The position numbers and the translations under genes were made by a program. Shown in pieces: positions 1 to 7,135 of a DNA stretch of 19,945 nucleotides. The notes under the pieces were generated by a model, which saw only the letters and a list, made by a program, of their open reading frames with translations, was not told the DNA's origin and made no database searches. Position 1 is the first letter of the stretch, and each line of letters opens with the position of its first letter. Source of the DNA: JARICQ01 sp964527205 (GTDB lineage: Bacteria > Bacillota > Clostridia > Tissierellales > Tissierellaceae); the NCBI GenBank assembly GCA_964527205.1, contig CAZGQG010000032.1:1-19945 (forward strand). The letters run 5' to 3'.

Positions 1-3
1 AAA

Positions 4-51
4 CTCAGAATAACAAAATTCAAGATTCAAGCTCAGAATGGCAAAATTGAA
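4..51. repeat. Degenerate tandem direct repeat, period 28 bp
   Basis: A 20-bp unit at 4-23 recurs at 32-51 with 17 of 20 positions identical. On the minus strand both copies end in ATTCTGAG. This resembles the short ATTCTGAG-type dispersed intergenic repeats common in clostridial genomes, but that resemblance is from memory and the copies here are degenerate. There is no coding potential. Confidence 0.4.
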
Positions 52-68
52 AACAATTGCCACAAAGC

Positions 69-140
69 TCTAAGATTTTAGGTCATAGGATTGGAGATTC
101 ACAAAAAACTATTCTCTCCTACTTAATATAAAATCTTAGA
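69..140. repeat. 12-bp perfect inverted repeat with inner GGAGA/TCTCC stem
   Basis: TCTAAGATTTTA at 69-80 is the exact reverse complement of TAAAATCTTAGA at 129-140. Inside, GGAGA (93-97) can pair with TCTCC (115-119). Together they could form a long imperfect hairpin about 50 bp past the end of the XRE-family gene. There is no clean T-tract, so it is not a convincing terminator. It may be a small dispersed element or a 3' UTR structure. Confidence 0.45.
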
Positions 141-189
141 CTCCCGCTTTTCTAAATATTTTCTAGGCAAAGTAGAAAGTATCCTCTCT

Positions 190-576
190 TTATTTTCTAA
201 AATAAAAGTATAACTCAATGCCTAGCATGAATATTGTGGCAATTGTAAAACCAATCATGAAAATTTTAAATTTGAAATAAAAACATCCTATATAAATTAA
301 AATAGCAAGCATGTAGAGAACTGAGATTAAATGATATTTATTTGATTTACTATCTTTAATAATTTTCTTTTCTAATTTTTTATCATCTTTAAGCAATTCA
401 TCTAAGGATAAGTTATATAGGTCACTAATTTTCATCAGGTTTTCAATATCTGGATATCCATGGCCATTTTCCCATTTAGAAATTGATTGTGTAGATATAT
501 TGATTTTTTCAGCTAATTTATCCTGTGTAAGTTTATTCTCTTTTCTTAGCTTGATGAGCTTTTCATTAAATTTCAT
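190..576 (-). CDS. XRE-family transcriptional regulator with C-terminal membrane anchor
   Basis: This 128-residue protein starts with a Cro/C1-type helix-turn-helix (about residues 6-60; the core reads LTQDKLAEKINISTQSISKW). A lysine-rich linker follows, then two hydrophobic segments (about 82-99 and 104-126) that should place it at the membrane. HTH proteins with a short hydrophobic tail are common in Firmicutes, and their signals are mostly unknown. The ATG start is preceded by a strong AGGAGGAG site. A TATAAT -10 and a TCCTA/TAGGA inverted repeat lie just upstream, which suggests autoregulation. The gene is a single-gene unit: a terminator at 700-734 separates it from the upstream membrane-protein gene. 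The target genes cannot be told from the sequence. Confidence 0.85.
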   Translation of the reverse strand: MKFNEKLIKLRKENKLTQDKLAEKINISTQSISKWENGHGYPDIENLMKISDLYNLSLDELLKDDKKLEKKIIKDSKSNKYHLISVLYMLAILIYIGCFYFKFKIFMIGFTIATIFMLGIELYFYFRK

Positions 577-605
577 CCTTCTCTCCTCCTCTTTTCTATA
601 AAACT

Positions 606-631
606 ATTATATCTCCTATTTATATTTAGGA
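606..631 (-). promoter_or_regulatory. Putative promoter -10 and operator of the XRE gene
   Basis: On the minus strand TATAAT lies at 606-611, about 30 bp before the ATG. Immediately upstream, 614-631 is an inverted repeat with 5-bp arms (TCCTA, 8-bp centre, TAGGA), placed in the -35/-10 spacer. No good -35 hexamer is visible, as expected for a regulated promoter. That the HTH protein binds here is inference. Confidence 0.45.
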
Positions 632-699
632 AAAGAACTTATCCCTTGCGTAAGCAAAGCTTTACATAAATAAATTAGTCTAATTTTATAAGTAAGTAT

Positions 700-734
700 A
701 AAAAAAGCACTAGTATATAATATTAGTGCTTTTT
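700..734 (-). terminator. Intrinsic terminator after the TspO-related gene
   Basis: An 11-bp perfect stem (AAAAAGCACTA at 702-712 with TAGTGCTTTTT at 724-734) is followed by a T-rich tail on the minus strand. It lies about 50 bp past the stop of the TspO-related gene. The A/T tracts on both sides make it potentially bidirectional. Confidence 0.85.
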
Positions 735-781
735 AGGAATCTATTTAATTATAGATGCTAGGTCTCTTTATCTTTATCCTT

Positions 782-1588
782 CTAACTTATCCTAGGAAAG
801 ATAGAATAACCATTGCCTACAAAGGTGAATAGGCTAAGGGCAATAAATACTACCATGCCTAGGAGCAGTATGGCTTTTATTGAGGAAGCTAGGGGTGATT
901 TTATTATTCCATTCTTGTAGGAACTATATATGCCGAAAAATGCCCAGGCTAAGGGGATTGGAAATACTGCATTTTGGTAGAAAAACACATATAATATAAC
1001 AAAGCTAATTGCTACAAACAATATAATAATTGTCCAAATAGAACTGGATGCCCCAAAGCCTTGCCAGTTTTTCTGAACCAAGAATAATGAAACATTCAGT
1101 ATACTTGCTATAAAAACCCAAGCAGCATAGAGGGTAAAAGCAGTGCCTGCTAAGGTATATGGAAAATTTGCTGATCCCAAGTAAATCCTTTTAATAATTG
1201 TCATTAGGGAGATTAAAATCCCAAATATGAAAATTGTAGAAAGGCCAAGCTTTTCATAGGAAAAAGCAATAATCCATCCCATATTAAATATACTGGCCAA
1301 GATGAATAATCCTGAGACCAGTTGGATTAAGCTTCCAACAGCTGGGTCATTTCTTTGGGCAAAAAAGTAAATTAAAGTTGCAAGTAGCAATGTATAAATT
1401 ACTCCCCATATTGAAAAGGCAAAGCCATTAGGTGTAATGAGTGTGGGATATTTTCTTGAGACTTCAGCCTGGCCCATTCCATTGAAAAATCCAGATGCCC
1501 CCAGATAATTTACCACTAGGCTGGCAAGGAATACAAGTAAATTTGCAATGGTCCACAGCTTAATTCTTGTAAGTTCTGATTCTATCAT
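782..1588 (-). CDS. TspO/MBR-related (tryptophan-rich sensory-like) membrane protein
   Basis: This is a very hydrophobic protein of about 268 residues with roughly seven to eight membrane segments. It has an N-terminal GASGFFNGMG stretch, then TPNGFAFSIWGVIYTLL, which matches the P-x-G-x-x-F-x-x-x-W pattern of TspO-type proteins. Classical TspO has five helices and about 160 residues, so this is the longer TspO-related branch. TspO proteins bind tetrapyrroles and related ligands; the role of the long form is not established. The reading frame runs 14 codons further upstream, but AAGGAGG at 1597-1603 sits inside that extension, so I place the start at the ATG at 1588; the adjacent ATG at 1591 is also possible. 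The gene follows the AI-2E-family gene by 57 bp with no visible terminator, so the two may be cotranscribed. Confidence 0.7.
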   Translation of the reverse strand: MIESELTRIKLWTIANLLVFLASLVVNYLGASGFFNGMGQAEVSRKYPTLITPNGFAFSIWGVIYTLLLATLIYFFAQRNDPAVGSLIQLVSGLFILASIFNMGWIIAFSYEKLGLSTIFIFGILISLMTIIKRIYLGSANFPYTLAGTAFTLYAAWVFIASILNVSLFLVQKNWQGFGASSSIWTIIILFVAISFVILYVFFYQNAVFPIPLAWAFFGIYSSYKNGIIKSPLASSIKAILLLGMVVFIALSLFTFVGNGYSIFPRIS

Positions 1589-1645
1589 CATGCCTTCCTC
1601 CTTATATATCTTAAATTTAATTCTTAACACTTTGTTCCAAAATAG

Positions 1646-2809
1646 CTACATATATTTTTCCGACTCATGAGGTAGGCCTTTTTCCTTTAACCTTCCTTCT
1701 ACTATGTCTTTAATAATTGAATATATAAAGACAAATACTGGAACTCCTACTATAAGTCCTAAGACACCTAGTATTTTCCCACCTATTAGCAGGGAAAACA
1801 AAATCCAAAATGCAGATATTCCTAAACTGTCTCCAAGTATCTTTGGTCCTATTATATTTCCATCTATTTGTTGGATCACAATTATAATAACTATAAACCA
1901 TATGGCTTTGATTGGTGATACAAAAAGTATCAATATAGCCGATGGTATAGCCCCTATAAATGGTCCAAAGAAAGGAATAATATTGGTGACTCCTATGATA
2001 AATGATACCAGTACAGTGTAGGGAATCTTAAATATAGTTAGTACTACAAAGGTCAGTATGGCTATTATAAAAGAATCTAGTATCTTACCACTTATAAATC
2101 TTCCGAAAATATGGTCTGATCTAGAAGTTAATTCAAATATCCTGTCTGCTCTCTTCTCGGAAAACAAGGCTAATACTGTTTTCTTTGAAAGGGCAAAGAA
2201 TTTTTCCTTATCAATTAACACATATATAGATATTATGATACCTAGTATTATATTTGTAATACTTGAGAAAATATTTTTAAGCATATTTCCAAATTTAGGT
2301 AATAAATTTGTTGCAAATTGTAAAATTGTATCCCTATATTCATTCCATTTTTCTATTACATAGTCATAGATTACTTCTGGTATGTAATAGTTTTGGTTGA
2401 ATTTATCTACCCATCCTGTAATTGTTCTTATATGACCTGGTATATCATTAACAAGTCCCATTATACTTCCTACTATTTCTGGCAATATAAAATTTATAAA
2501 CAAGAAAAATAAAAAAGCCACTGTTGCATAGGTCATTACTAATCCAACTATCCTTTTAAGAAGACCTTCCTTCATCCCTATAAATTTTAAATTTAGGATT
2601 CTCTTTTCATAAAATTCTAATATAAAATTAAAGAGATAGGCCATAGCAAAACCTATTATAAATGGCAGAAATACAGACATGATCCTACCAAGCTTTATTT
2701 GAAATGAACTTGCCTGTGAAATTATTAAATAAAATATTGTACTTGCTGCTATTACTAAAAATGAATATATAGATATAGTAGTGTATTTAGAATTCCACTT
2801 TATTTTCAA
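1646..2809 (-). CDS. AI-2E family transporter (UPF0118/PerM-like membrane protein)
   Basis: This 387-residue polytopic membrane protein has hydrophobic pairs at the N-terminus, a middle amphipathic region (about 120-200), and a C-terminal cluster of helices. That cluster contains GVTNIIPFFGPFIGAIPSA and QQIDGNIIGPKILGDSLG, the hallmark conserved blocks of the AI-2E/UPF0118 family. Members include AI-2 exporters and Na+(Li+)/H+ antiporters, so the substrate cannot be given. The start is a TTG codon (2807-2809) preceded by an AGAGGTGG site 4-5 bp upstream; no ATG fits better. The gene sits 64 bp downstream of ndk without an evident terminator. The length is typical for the family. Confidence 0.85.
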   Translation of the reverse strand: MKIKWNSKYTTISIYSFLVIAASTIFYLIISQASSFQIKLGRIMSVFLPFIIGFAMAYLFNFILEFYEKRILNLKFIGMKEGLLKRIVGLVMTYATVAFLFFLFINFILPEIVGSIMGLVNDIPGHIRTITGWVDKFNQNYYIPEVIYDYVIEKWNEYRDTILQFATNLLPKFGNMLKNIFSSITNIILGIIISIYVLIDKEKFFALSKKTVLALFSEKRADRIFELTSRSDHIFGRFISGKILDSFIIAILTFVVLTIFKIPYTVLVSFIIGVTNIIPFFGPFIGAIPSAILILFVSPIKAIWFIVIIIVIQQIDGNIIGPKILGDSLGISAFWILFSLLIGGKILGVLGLIVGVPVFVFIYSIIKDIVEGRLKEKGLPHESEKYM

Positions 2810-2873
2810 TTTACCACCTCTTCTCTTCTAGCTACTATTTTGAGCTAAATCTACTCAATGAGATATTTCTCTC

Positions 2874-3278
2874 TTATTCCCTGCTAAACCACAGATCAAG
2901 CTCTCTCTTAGAGCTTTCTACAGAGTCAGATCCATGTATTGTATTTTCAGATAGGCTAGTTGACAGATCTCCCCTTATGGTCCCCGGACTGGCAATTTTG
3001 GGATCCTTATCTCCTATTAATAGTCTCATAACTTTTACTGCATCTTCTCCCATGACCTCCATGGCCATTACATCCTCTCCTGCAATAAAGTCTACCAGTT
3101 CTCCAAAGAAAGGCTTATCCTTGTGTTCCTTATAATGTTCCTCTACTAATTCCAAACTTGGCTTAAATAATTTGGCTTGATTGATCTTGTAGCCTTTTCT
3201 TTCTATTCTTGAAATTATCTCTCCAATAAATCCTCTTCTTACTCCATCTGGTTTTATCATTATAAAAGTTCTTTCCAC
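2874..3278 (-). CDS. ndk: Nucleoside diphosphate kinase
   Basis: This 134-residue enzyme transfers the gamma-phosphate of ATP to NDPs through a phosphohistidine, balancing cytoplasmic NTP and dNTP pools. Seen in the sequence: the N-terminal TFIMIKPDGV strand, GTIRGDLS (about 100-107), and the active-site block NTIHGSDS with catalytic His115. The length is slightly below the usual 135-150 residues, with no key block missing. The start is a GTG (3276-3278) with GGAGG 7 bp upstream; a nearby ATG (3281-3283) is out of frame. It lies between pyrE, with which it shares a nucleotide theme, and an AI-2E-family gene. Confidence 0.97.
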   Translation of the reverse strand: MERTFIMIKPDGVRRGFIGEIISRIERKGYKINQAKLFKPSLELVEEHYKEHKDKPFFGELVDFIAGEDVMAMEVMGEDAVKVMRLLIGDKDPKIASPGTIRGDLSTSLSENTIHGSDSVESSKRELDLWFSRE

Positions 3279-3343
3279 TCATATCCCTCCAATTAAATTA
3301 TATGCTTATTCATACCCTATTTATCCGCTTTGAATAAAGAGAA

Positions 3344-3371
3344 ATCTAAAAACATAGTTATATTTTTAGAT
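3344..3371 (-). terminator. Candidate terminator after pyrE
   Basis: A 9-bp perfect stem (ATCTAAAAA at 3344-3352 with TTTTTAGAT at 3363-3371) lies about 40 bp past the pyrE stop. It is followed on the minus strand by a pyrimidine-rich but interrupted tail (TTCTCTTTATTC). The weak T-tract lowers confidence. It would separate the pyrE operon from ndk. Confidence 0.5.
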
Positions 3372-3411
3372 CTTACTCTTATCCTATTTTTATCCCTTTA
3401 TCTTTTAAAAT

Positions 3412-4086
3412 TTACTTTACTCCATACTTTTCATAGTACTTTTCTATTTTTTCTTTGACATCCTTATCAAGAATTACTCTTCCCTGGATTTCTTTATTAT
3501 ACAAATGCTCAACTACCTCATCCATATTTACTATTGCATGTGTTCTCATATTAAATTTTTCTTCTAATTCTACCAGGGCTGTTTCTTCTCCTCTTCCTCT
3601 TTCCATCCTATCTACAGATATTATAAGTCCTAGGACTTCCACATCCTTATCAGTCTTTATAATAGGCATGGTCTCATAAATAGAAGTTCCTGCAGTTGTA
3701 ACATCTTCTATAATGATGACCTTGTCTCCAGCTATAGGCTCATAGCCTAGAAACATACCCTTGTCTCCATGGTCCTTTGCTTCTTTTCTATTGGATGAAT
3801 AGCTTACATCCCTATCATATATATCCTTAAGAGCAATAGATGTTGTGACTGCTAAGGGTATGCCCTTATAGGCCGGCCCAAAAAGCACATTGTAATCTTC
3901 ACCAAAACTTTCATTTATGGCCCTTGCATAAAACTCTCCCAGTTTTTTTAACTGGTCTCCCGTCATATAATTTCCTGTATTGATGAAAAATGGACTTTGC
4001 CTTCCACTCTTTGTAGTAAAATCTCCAAATCTTAGGACCCCAGATTCAACCATAAAATCAATAAAATCTTTTTTGTATTTTTCCAT
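3412..4086 (-). CDS. pyrE: Orotate phosphoribosyltransferase
   Basis: This 224-residue cytoplasmic enzyme makes orotidine 5'-phosphate from orotate and PRPP, the fifth step of de novo UMP synthesis. The PRPP-binding loop reads IIIEDVTTAGTS (about residues 124-135). The flexible catalytic loop with its conserved lysine and histidine is SNRKEAKDHGDKG (about 98-110). The N-terminal GDFTTKSGRQSPFFINTG is the family's substrate-binding block. I start at the ATG at 4086, 8 bp after AAGGAGG. A TTG seven codons upstream is in frame, but that extension contains the ribosome binding site. It follows the sirtuin by 13 bp and is the last gene of a three-gene operon. The other pyr genes are not in the window. 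Confidence 0.95.
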   Translation of the reverse strand: MEKYKKDFIDFMVESGVLRFGDFTTKSGRQSPFFINTGNYMTGDQLKKLGEFYARAINESFGEDYNVLFGPAYKGIPLAVTTSIALKDIYDRDVSYSSNRKEAKDHGDKGMFLGYEPIAGDKVIIIEDVTTAGTSIYETMPIIKTDKDVEVLGLIISVDRMERGRGEETALVELEEKFNMRTHAIVNMDEVVEHLYNKEIQGRVILDKDVKEKIEKYYEKYGVK

Positions 4087-4099
4087 ATGCCCCTCCTCC

Positions 4100-4825
4100 T
4101 TAATCAACCACTCTGCCTAGAACATCTCCAATGCTATCATTAAAGGTCATGTAAGCCCTATTGTCATATTGGGTTCTAGATTTATTTATCAAGATCAATT
4201 TGTCTCCCCTATACTGGTCTACAAGTCCAGCTGCAGGATAAACAACCAATGATGTTCCTCCCACTATCATTACATCTGCTTTTCTAATATATTCTATAGC
4301 CTTATTTAAGACCTTCATATTTAATCCTTCTTCATATAAAACCACATCTGGCCTTACTACCCCACCACAATCTTCACATTTCGGTACTCCTTGCTTTTCT
4401 AAAACATAGTCAATATGGTAGGTCTTCCCACATCCTTCGCAATAGTTCCTGTGAACAGATCCATGAAGTTCAAGAACATTTTTTGAACCAGCTCTTTGAT
4501 GGAGTCCATCTATGTTTTGTGTAATTACAGCCCTTAGTTTTCCTCTTCTTTCTAGCTCTGCAAGGGCCCTATGGGCTGCATTTGGCTCAGCATCTTCATA
4601 GATCATTTCCTTTTTATAAAAGTCAAAGAAATCCTCTGTATCTCTTTTAAAGCATGTGTGACTAAGCATATATTCTGGAGACTTGTCTATTTGCTTGGCA
4701 TTTGTATAGATCCCTGCCTGGGATCTGAAATCAGGTATTCCACTTTCAGTGGATACCCCTGCTCCTCCAAAAAATACTATATTATCTGTCTTTTCTATGA
4801 TGCTTTTTAAATCCTTAATAGTCAT
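4100..4825 (-). CDS. cobB: NAD-dependent protein deacylase, sirtuin family
   Basis: This 241-residue class III deacylase consumes NAD+ to remove acyl groups from lysines, releasing nicotinamide and O-acyl-ADP-ribose. Seen: GAGVSTESGIPDFR (21-34) for NAD binding, TQNIDGLH (102-109), catalytic His121 in LHGS, and a zinc site of four cysteines (C129, C132, C150, C153). VGGTSLVVYPAA (about 188-199) completes the Rossmann part. The length is normal for bacterial Sir2. The ATG start has AAAGGAG 5 bp upstream. It lies 17 bp downstream of the histidine phosphatase gene and 13 bp upstream of pyrE, so it is the middle gene of an operon. The acyl preference (acetyl or succinyl) cannot be fixed from this reading. 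Confidence 0.95.
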   Translation of the reverse strand: MTIKDLKSIIEKTDNIVFFGGAGVSTESGIPDFRSQAGIYTNAKQIDKSPEYMLSHTCFKRDTEDFFDFYKKEMIYEDAEPNAAHRALAELERRGKLRAVITQNIDGLHQRAGSKNVLELHGSVHRNYCEGCGKTYHIDYVLEKQGVPKCEDCGGVVRPDVVLYEEGLNMKVLNKAIEYIRKADVMIVGGTSLVVYPAAGLVDQYRGDKLILINKSRTQYDNRAYMTFNDSIGDVLGRVVD

Positions 4826-4842
4826 TTTTTCTCCTTTCTATA

Positions 4843-5439
4843 TTATAAGTGTGATATATCTGCCTCTTGTATTATATTTAACCTATCTTCCCTATATTCC
4901 AAAACTATTAATGATGTGTTTTCAGCAAATCTAGGCTTCCAAAAATCCTCTAAACTTAATTCCCCTGCAATGCTTTGGATTGTTTGAATTACCATACCGT
5001 GAGATACAAGGAGAACATTATTCCCCCCATTCTTTATTATCTTCTCAAGACCTACTAAAACCCTTTTCTTCACCTGTTCAAAACTCTCTCCATCCTCAGC
5101 CCGGTAGAGCTCAGGCTTGTTATATAGATTGTAATAGTTATCCTTATACAAATCTTTTATTTCCTCTTTATTTCTTCCCTGCCAGTGGCCAAATCCCATC
5201 TCCTTTAGCTCATCTATTAGGATTAACCTCTCATCTTCTTCCTTAATATATTTGGCAGTATCTAAGGCCCTGCCCAGGGGGCTTGAATAAATATAATCAA
5301 ATTTTACACCCTTAAGCTTTTCCTTTAATTTCCTTGCACTTTCTACTCCCTCTTCAGTTAGCTTAGAGTTTTTCCAACCTTGAAATATCTTAACTTGGTT
5401 CCACTCTGTTTTCCCATGTCTGGCTATATATATCCTCAT
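4843..5439 (-). CDS. Histidine phosphatase family protein (phosphoglycerate mutase-like)
   Basis: This 198-residue cytoplasmic member of the histidine phosphatase superfamily has the catalytic ARHGKTEWN motif with His8, a conserved acidic block DELKEMGFGHWQG (about 76-88), and the second histidine in LLVSHGMV (His147). Fe/Mn clusters and membrane segments are absent. The family includes cofactor-dependent phosphoglycerate mutases, alpha-ribazole phosphatase (CobC) and broad-range phosphatases. There are no cobalamin genes nearby, so CobC is not supported and the substrate stays open. The ATG start follows a weak AGGAT site. It is the first gene of the operon with the sirtuin and pyrE, with a promoter just upstream. 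Confidence 0.88.
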   Translation of the reverse strand: MRIYIARHGKTEWNQVKIFQGWKNSKLTEEGVESARKLKEKLKGVKFDYIYSSPLGRALDTAKYIKEEDERLILIDELKEMGFGHWQGRNKEEIKDLYKDNYYNLYNKPELYRAEDGESFEQVKKRVLVGLEKIIKNGGNNVLLVSHGMVIQTIQSIAGELSLEDFWKPRFAENTSLIVLEYREDRLNIIQEADISHL

Positions 5440-5472
5440 CTATCCTATCCCTTTCCTTCTTGTCTTTAATAA

Positions 5473-5501
5473 ATTATACTATATATATTAATAATTTGCA
5501 T
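5473..5501 (-). promoter_or_regulatory. Promoter of the histidine phosphatase-sirtuin-pyrE operon
   Basis: On the minus strand there is a perfect TATAAT -10 (5473-5478) and, 17 bp upstream, a weak -35 ATGCAA (5496-5501). It sits between the terminator of the previous gene and the first gene of the operon. No PyrR-type hairpin is visible in the short leader. Confidence 0.55.
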
Positions 5502-5503
5502 AT

Positions 5504-5538
5504 AAAAACCAACTAATAGACTCTATTAGCTGGTTTTT
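5504..5538 (-). terminator. Intrinsic terminator after the SagB-like gene
   Basis: A 16-bp stem with one G-U wobble (5504-5519 pairs with 5523-5538, loop ACT) starts 20 bp past the stop of the SagB-like gene. On the minus strand it ends in TTTTT followed by AT-rich sequence. The A-tract on the other side makes it look bidirectional. Confidence 0.9.
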
Positions 5539-5557
5539 CTTATTATACTATATTATT

Positions 5558-6298
5558 TTATACTCTTCCTACTGGTGCCATATAAACTACAAATTCATCA
5601 TTGCCATCCACCTGGCTTAACTTATCCATTAGCTCTTGGTCATAGGCTGCTATGGCACAAGCTCCCAAACCTAGGGCTTCAGATGCAAGATATAGGTTTT
5701 GGCATATATGTCCTGCGTCTATAAGCATTACCTTATGGGCCCTAGAGTCATATCTCCACTCAGTCCTGTAAGGCATGGCAGTCCATATGAAGTTTACAGC
5801 TGCCTTACCTGCAAATTTTTGTCCTAGGGTACCTTCTATTATTTTTTCCTCTATTTGATCTTCCTCATAAACTAACATAAGTTGGTGCTCTAATGGTAGG
5901 TACCTATATAGGCCTTTCCTAAGTCCCTCCACCCTATTTACAGCTAAGTAAGTTTCAAAGGGATGTCTTGCACCTGCAGATGCAACGGTTCTAATAGTAG
6001 CATACTGGTCTCCTTTTATGCTCTTTACTCCCTGGCTTGCCCAGAGCAAATAAGCTAGTTCATCTATAGTTATAATTTCATCTGTATAGACCCTGTTAGT
6101 AGCCCTGTCTTCTATGCATTTATGCAAGTTGTTTTTCTTTAAAATATTTTCATTAGCCTTTGGCAAATTAATAATATAAGCCTCATCATCGTATTCCTTA
6201 ACCAGACCCGGTTGATCTATTTGCTTTTTTTGATCTGTCATAAGATCTTCACCAAATTTAGACTTCATAAAATCCCTGTTTGCTTTGAATCTATCCAT
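5558..6298 (-). CDS. SagB/ThcOx-type nitroreductase-family oxidoreductase
   Basis: This 246-residue FMN-dependent nitroreductase-fold protein has an N-terminal extension of about 60 residues. Then comes ATNRVY, the RxSxR-like FMN-binding start, ELAYLLWASQG (about 90-100), and a block with TVASAGARHPFETYLAV, matching the SAGARHP signature of the SagB/ThcOx subgroup. The C-terminal GHICQNLYLASEALGLGACAI is the conserved flavin-binding helix. Some family members oxidise azolines in peptide natural products; many, as here, stand alone with no precursor peptide, cyclodehydratase or transporter nearby, so a small-molecule redox role is as likely. The ATG start has a GAGGAG site. There is no signal peptide. 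Confidence 0.88.
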   Translation of the reverse strand: MDRFKANRDFMKSKFGEDLMTDQKKQIDQPGLVKEYDDEAYIINLPKANENILKKNNLHKCIEDRATNRVYTDEIITIDELAYLLWASQGVKSIKGDQYATIRTVASAGARHPFETYLAVNRVEGLRKGLYRYLPLEHQLMLVYEEDQIEEKIIEGTLGQKFAGKAAVNFIWTAMPYRTEWRYDSRAHKVMLIDAGHICQNLYLASEALGLGACAIAAYDQELMDKLSQVDGNDEFVVYMAPVGRV

Positions 6299-6380
6299 AG
6301 ATTATCTCTCCTCTTATATTTTTATTATTAGCACTATATATACCTTACCCTATTTTCTAATATTATAGCTAAATAAAAAT

Positions 6381-6923
6381 TTAAGCTTCCTTAAGTTTTC
6401 TTCTAGTTGTTATCTTGCCCTGAACATTATTAAGTGTTTTAATTTTCAATGTTGGATCTTCTACATCATAACTACTTATTATGCTTTTTAAGTGGCCTAG
6501 TTCTTTTCTATCTAGGACTATTTCTATCTGATATCTTTCTTCTCCGTTATTGCCATTTACCAAGAATTTATTTACTGTATAGCCTGTTTCTCTTAGTTTT
6601 TGAGCTATTAAAGATGATTTGATTTCATCATTTAAAAATAAGTCTACTTCAAGTATTCCCAGTGCCAACCTATCTTCAACCTTGCCTCCAAGATAAACTC
6701 CTACTGTTTTTCCCAGAGCAAAAGCTATTGTGTACTGTATTCCCTCTGAGCTAGTTACCTTGCTAAGTATTGTTGCAAATACCATTGAATCTAAAAATAC
6801 AAACAAATATACTGGATTCATTATTTTCTTAGCCATAAGTATTGTCTTTAATGTTTTTAATACATTAGTAAAGGCAGTAATTATAAATAAACTTAAAAGT
6901 CCTATTATTATTTCTAATTCCAT
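6381..6923 (-). CDS. UPF0316 family membrane protein (DUF5698-DUF2179, YebE-like)
   Basis: This 180-residue protein has three N-terminal membrane segments (about 4-24, 38-56 and 62-80). A soluble C-terminal DUF2179-type domain (about 95-170) follows, with the pattern LRETGYTVNKF...EERYQIEIVLDRKELGHLKSII. The layout matches UPF0316 proteins such as Bacillus subtilis YebE; their function is unknown. DUF2179 (also found in YitT-like membrane proteins) resembles small-ligand-binding regulatory domains, so sensing is possible but unproved. The ATG start has GAGGAGG 6 bp upstream. The gene is reached only through a terminator hairpin at 6951-6978, which implies attenuation of its transcript. Confidence 0.88.
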   Translation of the reverse strand: MELEIIIGLLSLFIITAFTNVLKTLKTILMAKKIMNPVYLFVFLDSMVFATILSKVTSSEGIQYTIAFALGKTVGVYLGGKVEDRLALGILEVDLFLNDEIKSSLIAQKLRETGYTVNKFLVNGNNGEERYQIEIVLDRKELGHLKSIISSYDVEDPTLKIKTLNNVQGKITTRRKLKEA

Positions 6924-7129
6924 ATTATACCTCCTCTTTATTTAATCTCTAAAAAACTACCATAAAATTATGGTAGTTAGTCTTTAATCCGCTTTATATT
7001 TAAATAATTTATATTGAAATTTTCTAATTGAACAAACTGATTTGTCCCAATGGATTATCCACTAGGATAAAAAGAATATGACTATGCACAAAAGATTTCA
7101 TTTAACTATTTCCGAACTATTTGTCTAAC
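6924..7129 (-). promoter_or_regulatory. Long 5' leader with terminator: candidate riboswitch or attenuator
   Basis: The 345-bp gap between the UPF0316 start and the degV stop has no plausible gene. A sigma-A promoter at 7136-7164 would start a leader of about 205 nt that runs into an intrinsic terminator at 6951-6978, only about 28 bp before the start codon. A UAGUUA segment near the leader's 5' end (plus-strand 7103-7108) can pair with UAACUA (6974-6979), which overlaps the terminator's 5' arm, so a competing fold is possible. I do not recognise a known riboswitch class, T-box or PyrR motif in it. Confidence 0.5.
6951..6978 (-). terminator. Intrinsic terminator inside the UPF0316 leader
   Basis: A 10-bp perfect stem (6955-6964 with 6969-6978, loop of four) runs on the minus strand into TTTTTT. 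It lies between the upstream promoter and the ribosome binding site of the UPF0316 gene, with no room for another promoter in between. It could also end read-through from degV. Confidence 0.8.
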
Positions 7130-7135
7130 TTTATA

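Noticed and set aside
1704..2363. Open frames on the plus strand opposite the AI-2E-family gene (1704-2021 and 2058-2363)
   Set aside because: They are shadows of the membrane-protein gene on the other strand, with no ribosome binding site or recognisable protein.
3325..3345. AAAGCGGATAAA upstream of ndk and AAAGCGGATTAAA in the UPF0316 leader as a shared regulatory element
   Set aside because: The match is short and in AT-rich sequence, the two sites lie at different distances from their genes, and the motif is not seen elsewhere in the window.
4571..5246. Plus-strand open frames across the sirtuin and histidine phosphatase genes
   Set aside because: They cross the operon in antisense and match no protein pattern; the minus-strand genes carry full catalytic motifs.
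4843..5439. CobC (alpha-ribazole phosphatase) call for the histidine phosphatase
   Set aside because: The family motif fits, but there are no cobalamin genes nearby; the broader family name is safer.
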